DNA from: Gammaproteobacteria bacterium
Lineage (GTDB): Bacteria > Pseudomonadota > Gammaproteobacteria > Enterobacterales > Psychrobiaceae
Assembly (NCBI GenBank): GCA_013214885.1
Contig: JABSRS010000228.1
Coordinates: 1 to 5,987, forward strand
DNA length: 5,987 nt
Reading direction: 5' to 3'
Shown: positions 1 through 5,130 of the stretch, piece after piece
Position numbering within the stretch: position 1 is the first letter of the stretch
Layout: each line of letters starts with the position of its first letter
The notes under the pieces: model-generated
Database searches by the model: none
Told to the model about the DNA's origin: nothing
The model's input: the letters and a program-made list of their open reading frames with translations, nothing else
Translations under genes and position numbers: made by a program

Positions 1-86
1 CTCGCTTTATTTTCGAGAGTGGTATAACGATAATATTCGCAAGCTATATTACTGAGGGATCAAAGAAGTTAGTTTAACTTGGAGTT

Positions 87-97
87 GTCAAAAAGAC
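87..97. promoter_or_regulatory. Putative NorR operator 1 (GT-N7-AC)
   Basis: The sequence GTCAAAAAGAC fits the GT-N7-AC core described for NorR enhancer sites. Its left half contains the TGTCA half-site shared with the next two motifs; its right half is weaker. Its centre is about 21 bp (two helical turns) from operator 2 and roughly 140 bp upstream of the predicted sigma-54 start, a normal place for a bacterial enhancer. The assignment depends on the array of three and on the linked norR gene, because the core alone is short. Confidence 0.6.
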
Positions 98-106
98 CCT
101 TGACGC

Positions 107-120
107 TGTCACATTGACAG
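107..120. promoter_or_regulatory. Putative NorR operator 2 (best palindrome)
   Basis: CTGTCA-CAT-TGACAG, beginning at 106, is a perfect inverted repeat with 6-bp arms and a 3-bp spacer. It contains the GT-N7-AC core at 108-118. It is the strongest of the three sites and sits in the middle of the array. Its right arm also forms half of a second, overlapping palindrome, TTGACA-G-TGTCAA (114-126), that runs into operator 3. Confidence 0.7.
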
Positions 121-121
121 T

Positions 122-132
122 GTCAAAAGTAC
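122..132. promoter_or_regulatory. Putative NorR operator 3 (GT-N7-AC)
   Basis: GTCAAAAGTAC matches the GT-N7-AC core and begins in the TGTCA half-site at 121-125. Its centre is 14 bp downstream of operator 2 and about 104 bp upstream of the predicted transcription start. E. coli norVW is likewise preceded by three NorR sites, which supports reading these three motifs as one enhancer. Confidence 0.6.
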
Positions 133-173
133 ATTAAGAGTACAAATTATACACTAAACCTTTGCTATATAGC

Positions 174-187
174 CTGATCTACATCAA
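174..187. promoter_or_regulatory. FNR/DNR-like box
   Basis: CTGAT-CTAC-ATCAA matches the FNR/DNR/NnrR-family consensus TTGAT-N4-ATCAA at 9 of 10 defined bases. It lies between the NorR-type array and the sigma-54-like promoter, centred about 50 bp upstream of the predicted start. That is not the usual -41.5 activating position. It could add oxygen or NO control, act on an unseen promoter, or be chance. No FNR/DNR gene is in the window. Confidence 0.45.
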
Positions 188-204
188 TTTAAGTAAAAAA
201 ACAC

Positions 205-221
205 TTGGCACGAATCCTGTA
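205..221 (+). promoter_or_regulatory. Sigma-54-like -24/-12 promoter of the nirK operon
   Basis: TTGGCACGAATCCTGTA has an excellent -24 element (TTGGCACG). The -12 element is weaker: CTGTA instead of TTGCA, with GG and GT at the -24/-12 spacing instead of GG and GC. Transcription would start near 231-232, leaving a leader of about 32 nt before nirK. The NorR-type sites sit about 100-145 bp upstream, the usual layout for an enhancer-driven sigma-54 promoter. A sigma-70 -10-like TGTAAT (218-223) overlaps it but has no -35 element. Confidence 0.7.
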
Positions 222-263
222 ATAGAGAAGTGTAGAACCATTTAACTATAACAGGAATATCCT

Positions 264-1208
264 ATGAAACTTTCAAAAATAACCTCAGGCCTACTGGTAT
301 CTTTAGCACTATTAGGCAGTCAAAGCGCATTGGCCAAAATCGTTAAAGTAGAAATGTCAGTCATTGAAAAACAAGTTGTTGTTGATAATGCTGGTACTAA
401 ACAAAATATGTGGACTTATAACGGCACAATACCAGGACCAGTTATCCGTGTGACGGAAGGTGATATCGTTGATTTTTCGTTACTAAATTTAAAAGCAAAC
501 AAACAATCTCATTCGATGGATTTTCATGCCGCGGTAGTTGATGTATTGGATGAGTTTGAAGGTGTGCGTCCAGGTAGAACCAAAGATTTTAAGTTTGAAG
601 CTAAGTATCCTGGTGTCTTTATTTATCATTGTGGTTCAGAGTCAATGTCTGAGCATATTTCTCGCGGTATGTACGGGGTTATCATTGTCGATCCTAAAGA
701 AGGCTACAGCAAAGACTTCCCTAAACCTGATCGCGAATACGTGATAGTTGAAGGCGATTTATTTGATAATGATGCCACTCCTACCGAAATAACCAACAAC
801 GAAAAATGGAAAGGTGTCTTAATCAATGGCAAACAATTCCACTATGATCCAGTGCATGATCAAAATGCCTCTATAGTGCTCGAATCAAAACCAGGTGAGC
901 GGGTCAGATTCTATTTTGTTAATGCAAAAATTAATGAAAATTCAGCCTTTCACCCTATCGCCGGTATCTGGGACAAAGTATGGGATAACGGTAACCCAAA
1001 AAATATTAGACATGGCATGCAAACAATCGATGTCGCTCCTGCCCATGGCGTGATCGCCGATCTTGTCAGCCCAAGTGATCGTCCGACCAACAATGCCTTA
1101 GTTGATCACCGAATGAAATCAGCACTAAACGGCGCCATTACCATATTAATGAACAAACCAGATGCTGATCCTAAGAAAGGGCGAGACGGTAATCTGATAT
1201 TGCGTTAA
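264..1208 (+). CDS. nirK: Copper-containing nitrite reductase (NirK, AniA/class II-like)
   Basis: Periplasmic enzyme that reduces nitrite to nitric oxide with electrons from c-type cytochromes or cupredoxins; active as a trimer in this family. The 314 residues start with a Sec signal peptide, likely cleaved after ALA (residue 24). Two cupredoxin domains follow. Type 1 copper ligands are H83, C123, H131 and M136; type 2 ligands are H88, H122 and H282; catalytic Asp and His correspond to D86 (SMDFH) and H230 (AFHPI). The Cys-to-His spacing of 8 residues and the FHPIAGIWDKVW segment match Neisseria AniA more than Alcaligenes NirK. The loop after H88 is odd: it is acidic (VVDVLDEFEG) where denitrifier enzymes have a Gly-rich ATG loop. 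A CAGGA ribosome site lies 7 bases before the ATG. It is the first gene of the operon. All catalytic residues are present, so activity is expected, though the physiological direction is uncertain. Confidence 0.88.
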   Translation: MKLSKITSGLLVSLALLGSQSALAKIVKVEMSVIEKQVVVDNAGTKQNMWTYNGTIPGPVIRVTEGDIVDFSLLNLKANKQSHSMDFHAAVVDVLDEFEGVRPGRTKDFKFEAKYPGVFIYHCGSESMSEHISRGMYGVIIVDPKEGYSKDFPKPDREYVIVEGDLFDNDATPTEITNNEKWKGVLINGKQFHYDPVHDQNASIVLESKPGERVRFYFVNAKINENSAFHPIAGIWDKVWDNGNPKNIRHGMQTIDVAPAHGVIADLVSPSDRPTNNALVDHRMKSALNGAITILMNKPDADPKKGRDGNLILR

Positions 1209-1261
1209 ATCAAAGAAACACACCAATGAGCAGGGAAGCTCCTCTCTAATGGAAGTGAATA

Positions 1262-1954
1262 ATGAAAAATCATATGCTTACCTTAAAGCTGGTCTTGGGG
1301 TTGATGCTACTTCAGGTTCCTGAACTGAGCCACGCCTCAGAGCAAGGGCAAAAGTTGTACCAGGAAAAATGTACTGCATGCCATTCGATTTCAGATAATA
1401 GCAATATTAGCTTAAGTCAGCGATTACAGGAAAAAGCGCCGACGCTTTACTACGCAGGCAACAAGTTTAATGCCGCTTGGCTTGAACAATGGTTAGCGGC
1501 TCCTAAACGATTGCGACCCGGTGGCCACTTTTTCCTAAATAAGGTAAAAGTGACTGATGATGGTGACCTAATTGATGAGACAAAATTAGTGAATCATATG
1601 ACGGTGCAACCCAAAGAAGCGAAACAAATTACTCAATACTTAATGTTACAGACCCCTAAGGCAGATCTTATTGCTTTAGAGCAGGTTACCTTGGGAAAAG
1701 TGAACCGGACATTGGGTGAAAAAGATTTCAATAAGTTTAAAGGTTGTGGCTCATGTCATCAGGACGAAGACGGCTATGGCGGGGTCTCTGGTCCCGAATT
1801 ATATACCGCGATATCTCGCTTAAAACCTAACTTTATTGCCTCTTACATTCGTCATCCTGAAAAGTGGGATCCAAAGACGTTAATGCCGAATCGTCATCTG
1901 AACGACAATTCGATCAAAAAATTAGTCAATTATCTCAACGTAATATCGGAGTAA
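1262..1954 (+). CDS. Diheme cytochrome c, periplasmic
   Basis: Likely electron carrier of the nirK operon. The 230 residues begin with a signal peptide probably cleaved after SHA (residue 25). Two heme-attachment motifs are seen: CTACH at 37-41 and CGSCH at 162-166, giving two cytochrome c domains in tandem. M208, in the TLMPN segment, is the expected distal ligand for the second heme; M113 is a candidate for the first. Position and heme count resemble one of the two cytochromes (ncgB/ncgC) in the N. europaea ncgABC-nirK cluster, but that is by gene context and I cannot assign which one. It follows nirK by 53 bases, with GGAAG at 1251-1255 as ribosome site. An in-frame ATG at residue 5 is a possible alternative start and leaves the signal peptide usable. 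Its partner (NirK, the oxidase or the bc1 complex) is inferred. Confidence 0.85.
   Translation: MKNHMLTLKLVLGLMLLQVPELSHASEQGQKLYQEKCTACHSISDNSNISLSQRLQEKAPTLYYAGNKFNAAWLEQWLAAPKRLRPGGHFFLNKVKVTDDGDLIDETKLVNHMTVQPKEAKQITQYLMLQTPKADLIALEQVTLGKVNRTLGEKDFNKFKGCGSCHQDEDGYGGVSGPELYTAISRLKPNFIASYIRHPEKWDPKTLMPNRHLNDNSIKKLVNYLNVISE
1948..1951 (+). promoter_or_regulatory. Ribosome binding site fixing the start of the monoheme cytochrome
   Basis: GGAG overlaps the last codons of the upstream cytochrome gene and lies 8 bases before the ATG at 1960. The reading frame is open further upstream to an ATG at 1864. That longer version would put 32 hydrophilic residues ahead of a clear signal peptide and overlap the previous gene by 91 bases, so 1960 is the better start. 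Confidence 0.7.
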
Positions 1955-1959
1955 ATAGC

Positions 1960-2319
1960 ATGAAAACATTCAGCTTTATTGTGTTGTTATCGACATTATT
2001 TGCGATAACCGAGGCGTATGCCACAGATACAAAAAATGGTGAGATTCTCTACCAGGCTTATTGCACTCAATGCCATGGCCTGAACGGTGATGGTTGGGGG
2101 GTAAACGCGGCCAGTATGGACGTTTTACCAAAAGATCACACCGATACCAAAGGAATGGTTACCCGCACTGATGAAGACATTTTTATCGCCATTAAAAAGG
2201 GCGGCAAGGCGGTGAGTAAGTCTAACTTAATGCCAAATTGGGATGCCAATATGACAGACCAAGAAATTAATGATCTGGTTGCTTACGTGAGATTATTATG
2301 TTGCGAAAAGGAAAAATAA
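1960..2319 (+). CDS. Monoheme class I cytochrome c, periplasmic
   Basis: Small electron-transfer protein of 119 residues. Residues 1-21 form a signal peptide ending AYA. The single heme motif CTQCH is at 35-39, followed by the G-x-N-G-D-G-W-G pattern typical of small cytochromes c. M91 in the NLMPNW segment is the likely distal ligand, and the C-terminal helix (DQEINDLVAYVRLL) is the usual packing helix. It starts 5 bases after the diheme gene and stops 3 bases before the multicopper oxidase ATG, so translation is probably coupled. An unusual adjacent Cys pair, C114-C115, lies almost at the C-terminus beyond the cytochrome fold. By context it matches the second cytochrome of the N. europaea ncg cluster and could hand electrons to NirK or the oxidase. 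Confidence 0.87.
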   Translation: MKTFSFIVLLSTLFAITEAYATDTKNGEILYQAYCTQCHGLNGDGWGVNAASMDVLPKDHTDTKGMVTRTDEDIFIAIKKGGKAVSKSNLMPNWDANMTDQEINDLVAYVRLLCCEKEK

Positions 2320-2322
2320 ATA

Positions 2323-3408
2323 ATGAAATTTAACTCATTGAAAAATATAAAACGAATCGGTTTGGCTCTGACATTACTATGCAGTCAGTTAGTCCAAGCG
2401 GAAACACTGACCTTTGATATGACTATCGAAGAAATGATTCAAGAAGTTGCGCCAGGATTTACCAATAAGGTCTGGGCATTTAATGGCCAGGTTCCTGGAC
2501 CGTTAATCCGGGCTAAGGAAGGGGATCGTTTGGTGATTACCGTACACAATAACTCGACCTTAGCGCACACAGTTCATTGGCATGGCACATTCCAAACCAA
2601 TAGCTGGAAAATGGATGGAGTACCAGGTGTCACGCAAGAGGCAATACAGCCAGGAGAGTCTTTTGTGTATGACTTTATTGTCGATAAACCAGGTAGCCTG
2701 TGGTATCACTGCCATGTCAACGTCCCTGAACATGTTGGTCTGCGTGGAATGTGGGGACCGATGATTATCGATCCAAAGGAACCTAGTGAGATTGAAAAAG
2801 AAGTCACTAAAGAAGCGTTGTTAATGTTCTCTGGTTGGAATTCAGAAGTGGCGATGGAATATGGCAAGGGTGGTCATCCAGCAGATAAAAATGATTACTT
2901 TTCAATTAACGGTAAGTCATTTCCAATTACTCAACCGATAAGAGTCAAGAAGGGTGATGTGTTAAGGCTGCGGTTGTTCGCTGCAAGTGCTGAGGTTGCC
3001 TACCATATGCATGGTCATGATGTGTTAGTTACCCATAAGGACGGCTTACCTTTAGATAGTCCGTACTGGGCTGACGTCGTCTACGTTCCCCAAGGCGGAC
3101 GGGTCGATATTATTGCCAGAATGGACAATCCCGGTATTTGGATTAACCATGATCATATCGAACATCACACGTCCAATGCCGGAAAGATGCCTGGTGGCGC
3201 CGTTACCATTATCGAGTACGAGGGTGTTGAAACCGAAGAGTGGTACAAATGGAAAGACAAAAAATATGAAGCGGATTTCTTCATGAGCGAAACGATGAAA
3301 AAAGGCTCAGGCATTCACAATATCGATGTCTTCAAAGCCCAACAACCGCAATCTGATCGTTCGGCCAAAAAGAGAAAGCGCAAGAAGAAAAAATCGCAGG
3401 TGCATTAG
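2323..3408 (+). CDS. Two-domain multicopper oxidase (type C, NcgA/BCO-like)
   Basis: Exported blue copper oxidase of 361 residues that should couple oxidation of a donor (cytochrome, metal ion or other) to reduction of oxygen to water. The signal peptide ends at VQA (26). Domain 1 carries type 1 copper ligands H82, C130, H137 and M143, plus trinuclear ligands in HWH (85-87) and in HCH (H129, H131). Domain 2 supplies HMH (228-230) and HDH (276-278) for the trinuclear centre and has no HC-type type 1 site. This is the type C layout of two-domain oxidases, seen in the N. europaea blue copper oxidase. Unlike NirK, it has a full trinuclear centre, so it is laccase-like and not a nitrite reductase. 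It is 3 bases downstream of the monoheme cytochrome, with AAGGA at 2308-2312. The C-terminus ends in a striking Lys/Arg tail (349-357). The physiological substrate is not known from the sequence. Confidence 0.85.
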   Translation: MKFNSLKNIKRIGLALTLLCSQLVQAETLTFDMTIEEMIQEVAPGFTNKVWAFNGQVPGPLIRAKEGDRLVITVHNNSTLAHTVHWHGTFQTNSWKMDGVPGVTQEAIQPGESFVYDFIVDKPGSLWYHCHVNVPEHVGLRGMWGPMIIDPKEPSEIEKEVTKEALLMFSGWNSEVAMEYGKGGHPADKNDYFSINGKSFPITQPIRVKKGDVLRLRLFAASAEVAYHMHGHDVLVTHKDGLPLDSPYWADVVYVPQGGRVDIIARMDNPGIWINHDHIEHHTSNAGKMPGGAVTIIEYEGVETEEWYKWKDKKYEADFFMSETMKKGSGIHNIDVFKAQQPQSDRSAKKRKRKKKKSQVH

Positions 3409-3474
3409 TAATGAAAACAATTAACACTCAATTATCGAAGGTAAATTAGCAATGAAAATAATTAATAGTCTATT
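3393..3474 (+). repeat. Imperfect 41-bp tandem repeat at the oxidase/barrel junction
   Basis: Two adjacent 41-base units (3393-3433 and 3434-3474) match at 33 of 41 positions by manual alignment. Each contains the same elements in the same order: an AGGT ribosome-site core, an ATTAG that provides a TAG stop, two bases, then ATGAAAA. Copy 1 holds the oxidase stop and the ATG of a 12-codon ORF; copy 2 holds that ORF's stop and the ATG of the barrel gene. It looks like a duplicated gene junction. Confidence 0.75.
3411..3449 (+). CDS. 12-codon mini-ORF, possible leader peptide
   Basis: ATG to TAG encodes MKTINTQLSKVN. It has an AGG ribosome-site core about 10 bases upstream, sits 2 bases after the oxidase stop and ends 2 bases before the barrel ATG, so ribosomes could pass from gene to gene through it. 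Its sequence resembles the first codons of the barrel gene (MKIINSLLML) because it lies in the first copy of a tandem duplication. It may be translated only as a coupling device, or be a by-product of the duplication; no function is claimed. Confidence 0.3.
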   Translation: MKTINTQLSKVN

Positions 3475-4489
3475 AATGTTGAGTATTGTCAGCTCACCAT
3501 TGGTTTATGCACATAGCGTAGGCGATTCGTTTAGTAAAAGACCTGATGCCCATGCTCCGATTGGGGTAATGGGAGAGCATTTGCATAAAACTGGTGAGTG
3601 GATGTTGTCGAACCGCTACATGAACATGAATATGGAGGGGCTGCTACGGGGTGATGAAAAGTTGTCAGCAAGTACTTATCGCTCAAGTACGCCGTATCTG
3701 ATAATGCCCACCAAGATGGATATGAAAATGTACATGTTAGGCATGATGTATGCGCCAAGCGATGACGTTACCTTGATGCTCGGCATGCCTTATATCAGCA
3801 ATGATATGACCATGGACATGTCACGTACTGGCGCATCGTTTAGCACTGAATCTAGCGGGTGGGGAGACGCTAAACTTGGCGCGCTAGTACGCGTACCTGC
3901 TCTAAGTAGCAACAACCATAAGCTGCATGCCAATATCACGCTGACCTTACCGACGGCATCGCTATCAGCCCGTGATGACGGACCGATGATGAAAAATTCA
4001 ATTTTGCCTTATGCGATGCAAACTGGTTTTAAAACTTGGCAGTTAGAGGGTGGGTTCACTTATACCAGTCACCAAACTGATGGCTATTTATCTTGGGGCG
4101 GCCAATTACTTTGGCAATCGGCACTTGAAAATAATGACCAACATTATAAGCCAGGCGATAAATTAACGGCAAATGCTTGGCTGGCGTACTTGTTAACCCC
4201 GCAGTTGTCCGTTTCAATCAGGCTAAATCACATCGATCTCGATAGCATTAGTGGTATCGATACTCGGCTACCGCGATTGATGATGAAGGTATCACCTACG
4301 CTTGAGCCTGATAATTATGCGATGCGTAAAACATCGCTATTGGTCGGTGCAAACTATCTGTTTGCTAGTGGCACGCTCAAAGGTCATCGGTTGGCTTTTG
4401 AATTGGGTCGTGATATTGACGAAAGCTATGATGGTATTGGCATGAACTCCGGCACTGCTTTTACATTGGGTTGGCAAAAAGCGTTTTAA
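3452..4489 (+). CDS. Met-rich outer-membrane beta-barrel protein
   Basis: 345 residues with a signal peptide ending VYA (20), then a mature protein beginning with His. The body alternates polar and hydrophobic residues as expected for beta strands, and it ends in an aromatic residue (WQKAF), the usual outer-membrane insertion signal. Residues 40-123 contain 17 methionines, in clusters such as MNMNM (57-61), MDMKMYM (89-95) and MTMDM (119-123), with nearby HAP and HLH histidines. Such Met/His patterns bind copper in known periplasmic proteins, so a copper-related role is plausible. From memory, similar proteins are annotated only as 'transporter' and often lie near copper genes; I recognise no characterised homologue. 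It is the last gene of the nirK run, 43 bases after the oxidase, with GAAGGT at 3437-3442 as ribosome site. Confidence 0.75.
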   Translation: MKIINSLLMLSIVSSPLVYAHSVGDSFSKRPDAHAPIGVMGEHLHKTGEWMLSNRYMNMNMEGLLRGDEKLSASTYRSSTPYLIMPTKMDMKMYMLGMMYAPSDDVTLMLGMPYISNDMTMDMSRTGASFSTESSGWGDAKLGALVRVPALSSNNHKLHANITLTLPTASLSARDDGPMMKNSILPYAMQTGFKTWQLEGGFTYTSHQTDGYLSWGGQLLWQSALENNDQHYKPGDKLTANAWLAYLLTPQLSVSIRLNHIDLDSISGIDTRLPRLMMKVSPTLEPDNYAMRKTSLLVGANYLFASGTLKGHRLAFELGRDIDESYDGIGMNSGTAFTLGWQKAF

Positions 4490-4544
4490 CGAGCGAATGA
4501 CATCGGGATCGGTAAGGGATGACCGGCTCTGCTGTTTTATATTA

Positions 4545-4573
4545 TTGAGCCAAAGCTTACTCGGGTCTTAAAT
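4545..4573 (+). promoter_or_regulatory. Weak sigma-70 promoter candidate before the small genes
   Basis: TTGAGC (4545-4550) and TTAAAT (4568-4573) are separated by 17 bases and each match 4 of 6 consensus positions. It would start transcription about 30 bases before the 36-codon gene at 4613. The match is modest in AT-rich DNA. The interval 4490-4612 has no convincing terminator: the GGCTC/GAGCC pair there spans a 17-base loop with no T-run, so read-through from the nirK operon is also possible. Confidence 0.25.
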
Positions 4574-4612
4574 TTAAATCAGGGCCATAACGCAACTACA
4601 GGACGGATCTAA

Positions 4613-4723
4613 ATGATATTACTTTGCTTATTTATCGTGGTCATTGTGTTGTCGGTTGGTGCAACCTCGGTGATTCTGGAATATTGGGGAGAGCAAAGCT
4701 GTTCTTCTGAGTCCGATCATTAA
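4613..4723 (+). CDS. Small single-pass membrane protein, 36 residues
   Basis: ATG to TAA encodes a 36-residue peptide whose residues 2-22 are almost wholly hydrophobic (LLCLFIVVIVLSVGATSVIL), long enough to cross the membrane once. A short polar tail follows with one Cys (C30) and a C-terminal Asp-His. AGGA at 4600-4603 lies 9 bases before the ATG, which supports translation. Size and shape recall the small subunits of respiratory oxidases (CcoQ- or CydX-like) but no family motif is recognised. It is 123 bases after the barrel gene and 108 before the Cys-rich peptide, on the same strand as norR, so it may assist a membrane redox complex or a regulator. The function is unknown. Confidence 0.55.
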   Translation: MILLCLFIVVIVLSVGATSVILEYWGEQSCSSESDH

Positions 4724-4831
4724 TCTGTATTTACGCAACGCTGTATACCAAATAATCAGACATAGCATGCTTGTGAAATCTATTACAAGATCCAAGCAAG
4801 ACAAACTATCAATAAAACAAGGGTACAAAAA

Positions 4832-4996
4832 ATGTTTAATATATTCAAAAGTAATAAAGAGAAAAGTATAAAAGACACTCCTCAGGAAAAAGCAGATTTA
4901 AGTGAAAATGCTAGCAATGATCAATTGGATAAAACTAAAAAAAATCCAGTACATGGCACCAACGGTGTGTGTTGTGGTGGCTGCGGTGGTGAATAA
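4832..4996 (+). CDS. 54-residue peptide with Cys/Gly-rich C-terminus
   Basis: ATG to TAA encodes 54 residues. An N-terminal MFNIFKS segment is followed by about 30 highly charged residues (Lys, Glu, Asp) without Cys, then a tail HGTNGVCCGGCGGE with three Cys (47, 48, 51). AAGGG at 4819-4823, 8 bases before the ATG, is a good ribosome site. There is no signal peptide or membrane segment, so it is probably cytoplasmic. The tail could bind a metal such as copper, zinc or an iron-sulfur cluster. The charged front plus Cys/Gly core also superficially resembles the precursors of modified peptides, but no modifying enzyme is in the window. The gene lies 134 bases before norR. I do not recognise the family; that it is a real gene is fairly likely. 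Confidence 0.6.
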   Translation: MFNIFKSNKEKSIKDTPQEKADLSENASNDQLDKTKKNPVHGTNGVCCGGCGGE

Positions 4997-5094
4997 TCGT
5001 TGTCCAATCGCTAGGGTTGAGCCGACTGCTTTCATTATTACCAATTGAAGTTTTCCATTTATCATTAATAAATAGCTGTATGCTATTGGTTAAG

Positions 5095-5100
5095 TATGAT
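5095..5100 (+). promoter_or_regulatory. Possible -10 element for norR
   Basis: TATGAT matches the sigma-70 -10 consensus at 5 of 6 bases and would place a start about 24 bases before the norR ATG. No recognisable -35 lies 17 bases upstream. In the rest of 4997-5130 I see no GT-N7-AC site or sigma-54 promoter, so norR itself does not look NO-induced from this interval. Confidence 0.25.
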
Positions 5101-5130
5101 CTTTACCATAAAAATTGGGCTTATATTTTC

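Noticed and set aside
2..77. Possible 3' end of an upstream gene: two + frames are open from the window edge (to TGA 53-55 and to TAA 75-77).
   Set aside because: Only 17 and 24 codons are visible, the two frames conflict, and neither shows a recognisable motif.
182..194. IHF-like ATCAA motif near the sigma-54 promoter.
   Set aside because: Only the first half fits WATCAA-N4-TTR; the TTR half is missing, and the bases are better explained as part of the FNR-like box.
538..744. 68-codon + strand frame inside nirK.
   Set aside because: It is out of frame with a gene that has every NirK active-site residue, and has no ribosome site or family resemblance.
960..980. Apparent loss of the catalytic His of NirK, where Alcaligenes has a second His in GGHGD and this protein has AGIWD.
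   Set aside because: The catalytic His is the first one of that segment (PHLIGGH), which aligns with H230 here; the second is not catalytic and is also missing in AniA.
1228..1241. GAGC/GCTC hairpin between nirK and the diheme cytochrome.
   Set aside because: A 4-bp stem with no T-run is too weak to call a terminator or processing site.
1864..1959. Longer N-terminus for the monoheme cytochrome from an upstream ATG.
   Set aside because: It would bury the signal peptide behind 32 hydrophilic residues and overlap the previous gene; the ATG at 1960 has GGAG at the right distance.
2582..2764. 60-codon + strand frame inside the multicopper oxidase.
   Set aside because: It is a shadow of the oxidase frame, lying over its copper-binding motifs.
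3531..3758. 75-codon - strand frame opposite the barrel gene.
   Set aside because: Its Ser/Cys/His-rich composition is what the Met-rich + strand produces in antisense; there is no plausible start signal.
4628..4828. 66-codon - strand frame opposite the small membrane peptide.
   Set aside because: No good ribosome site or recognisable domain; the + strand small genes have better signals.
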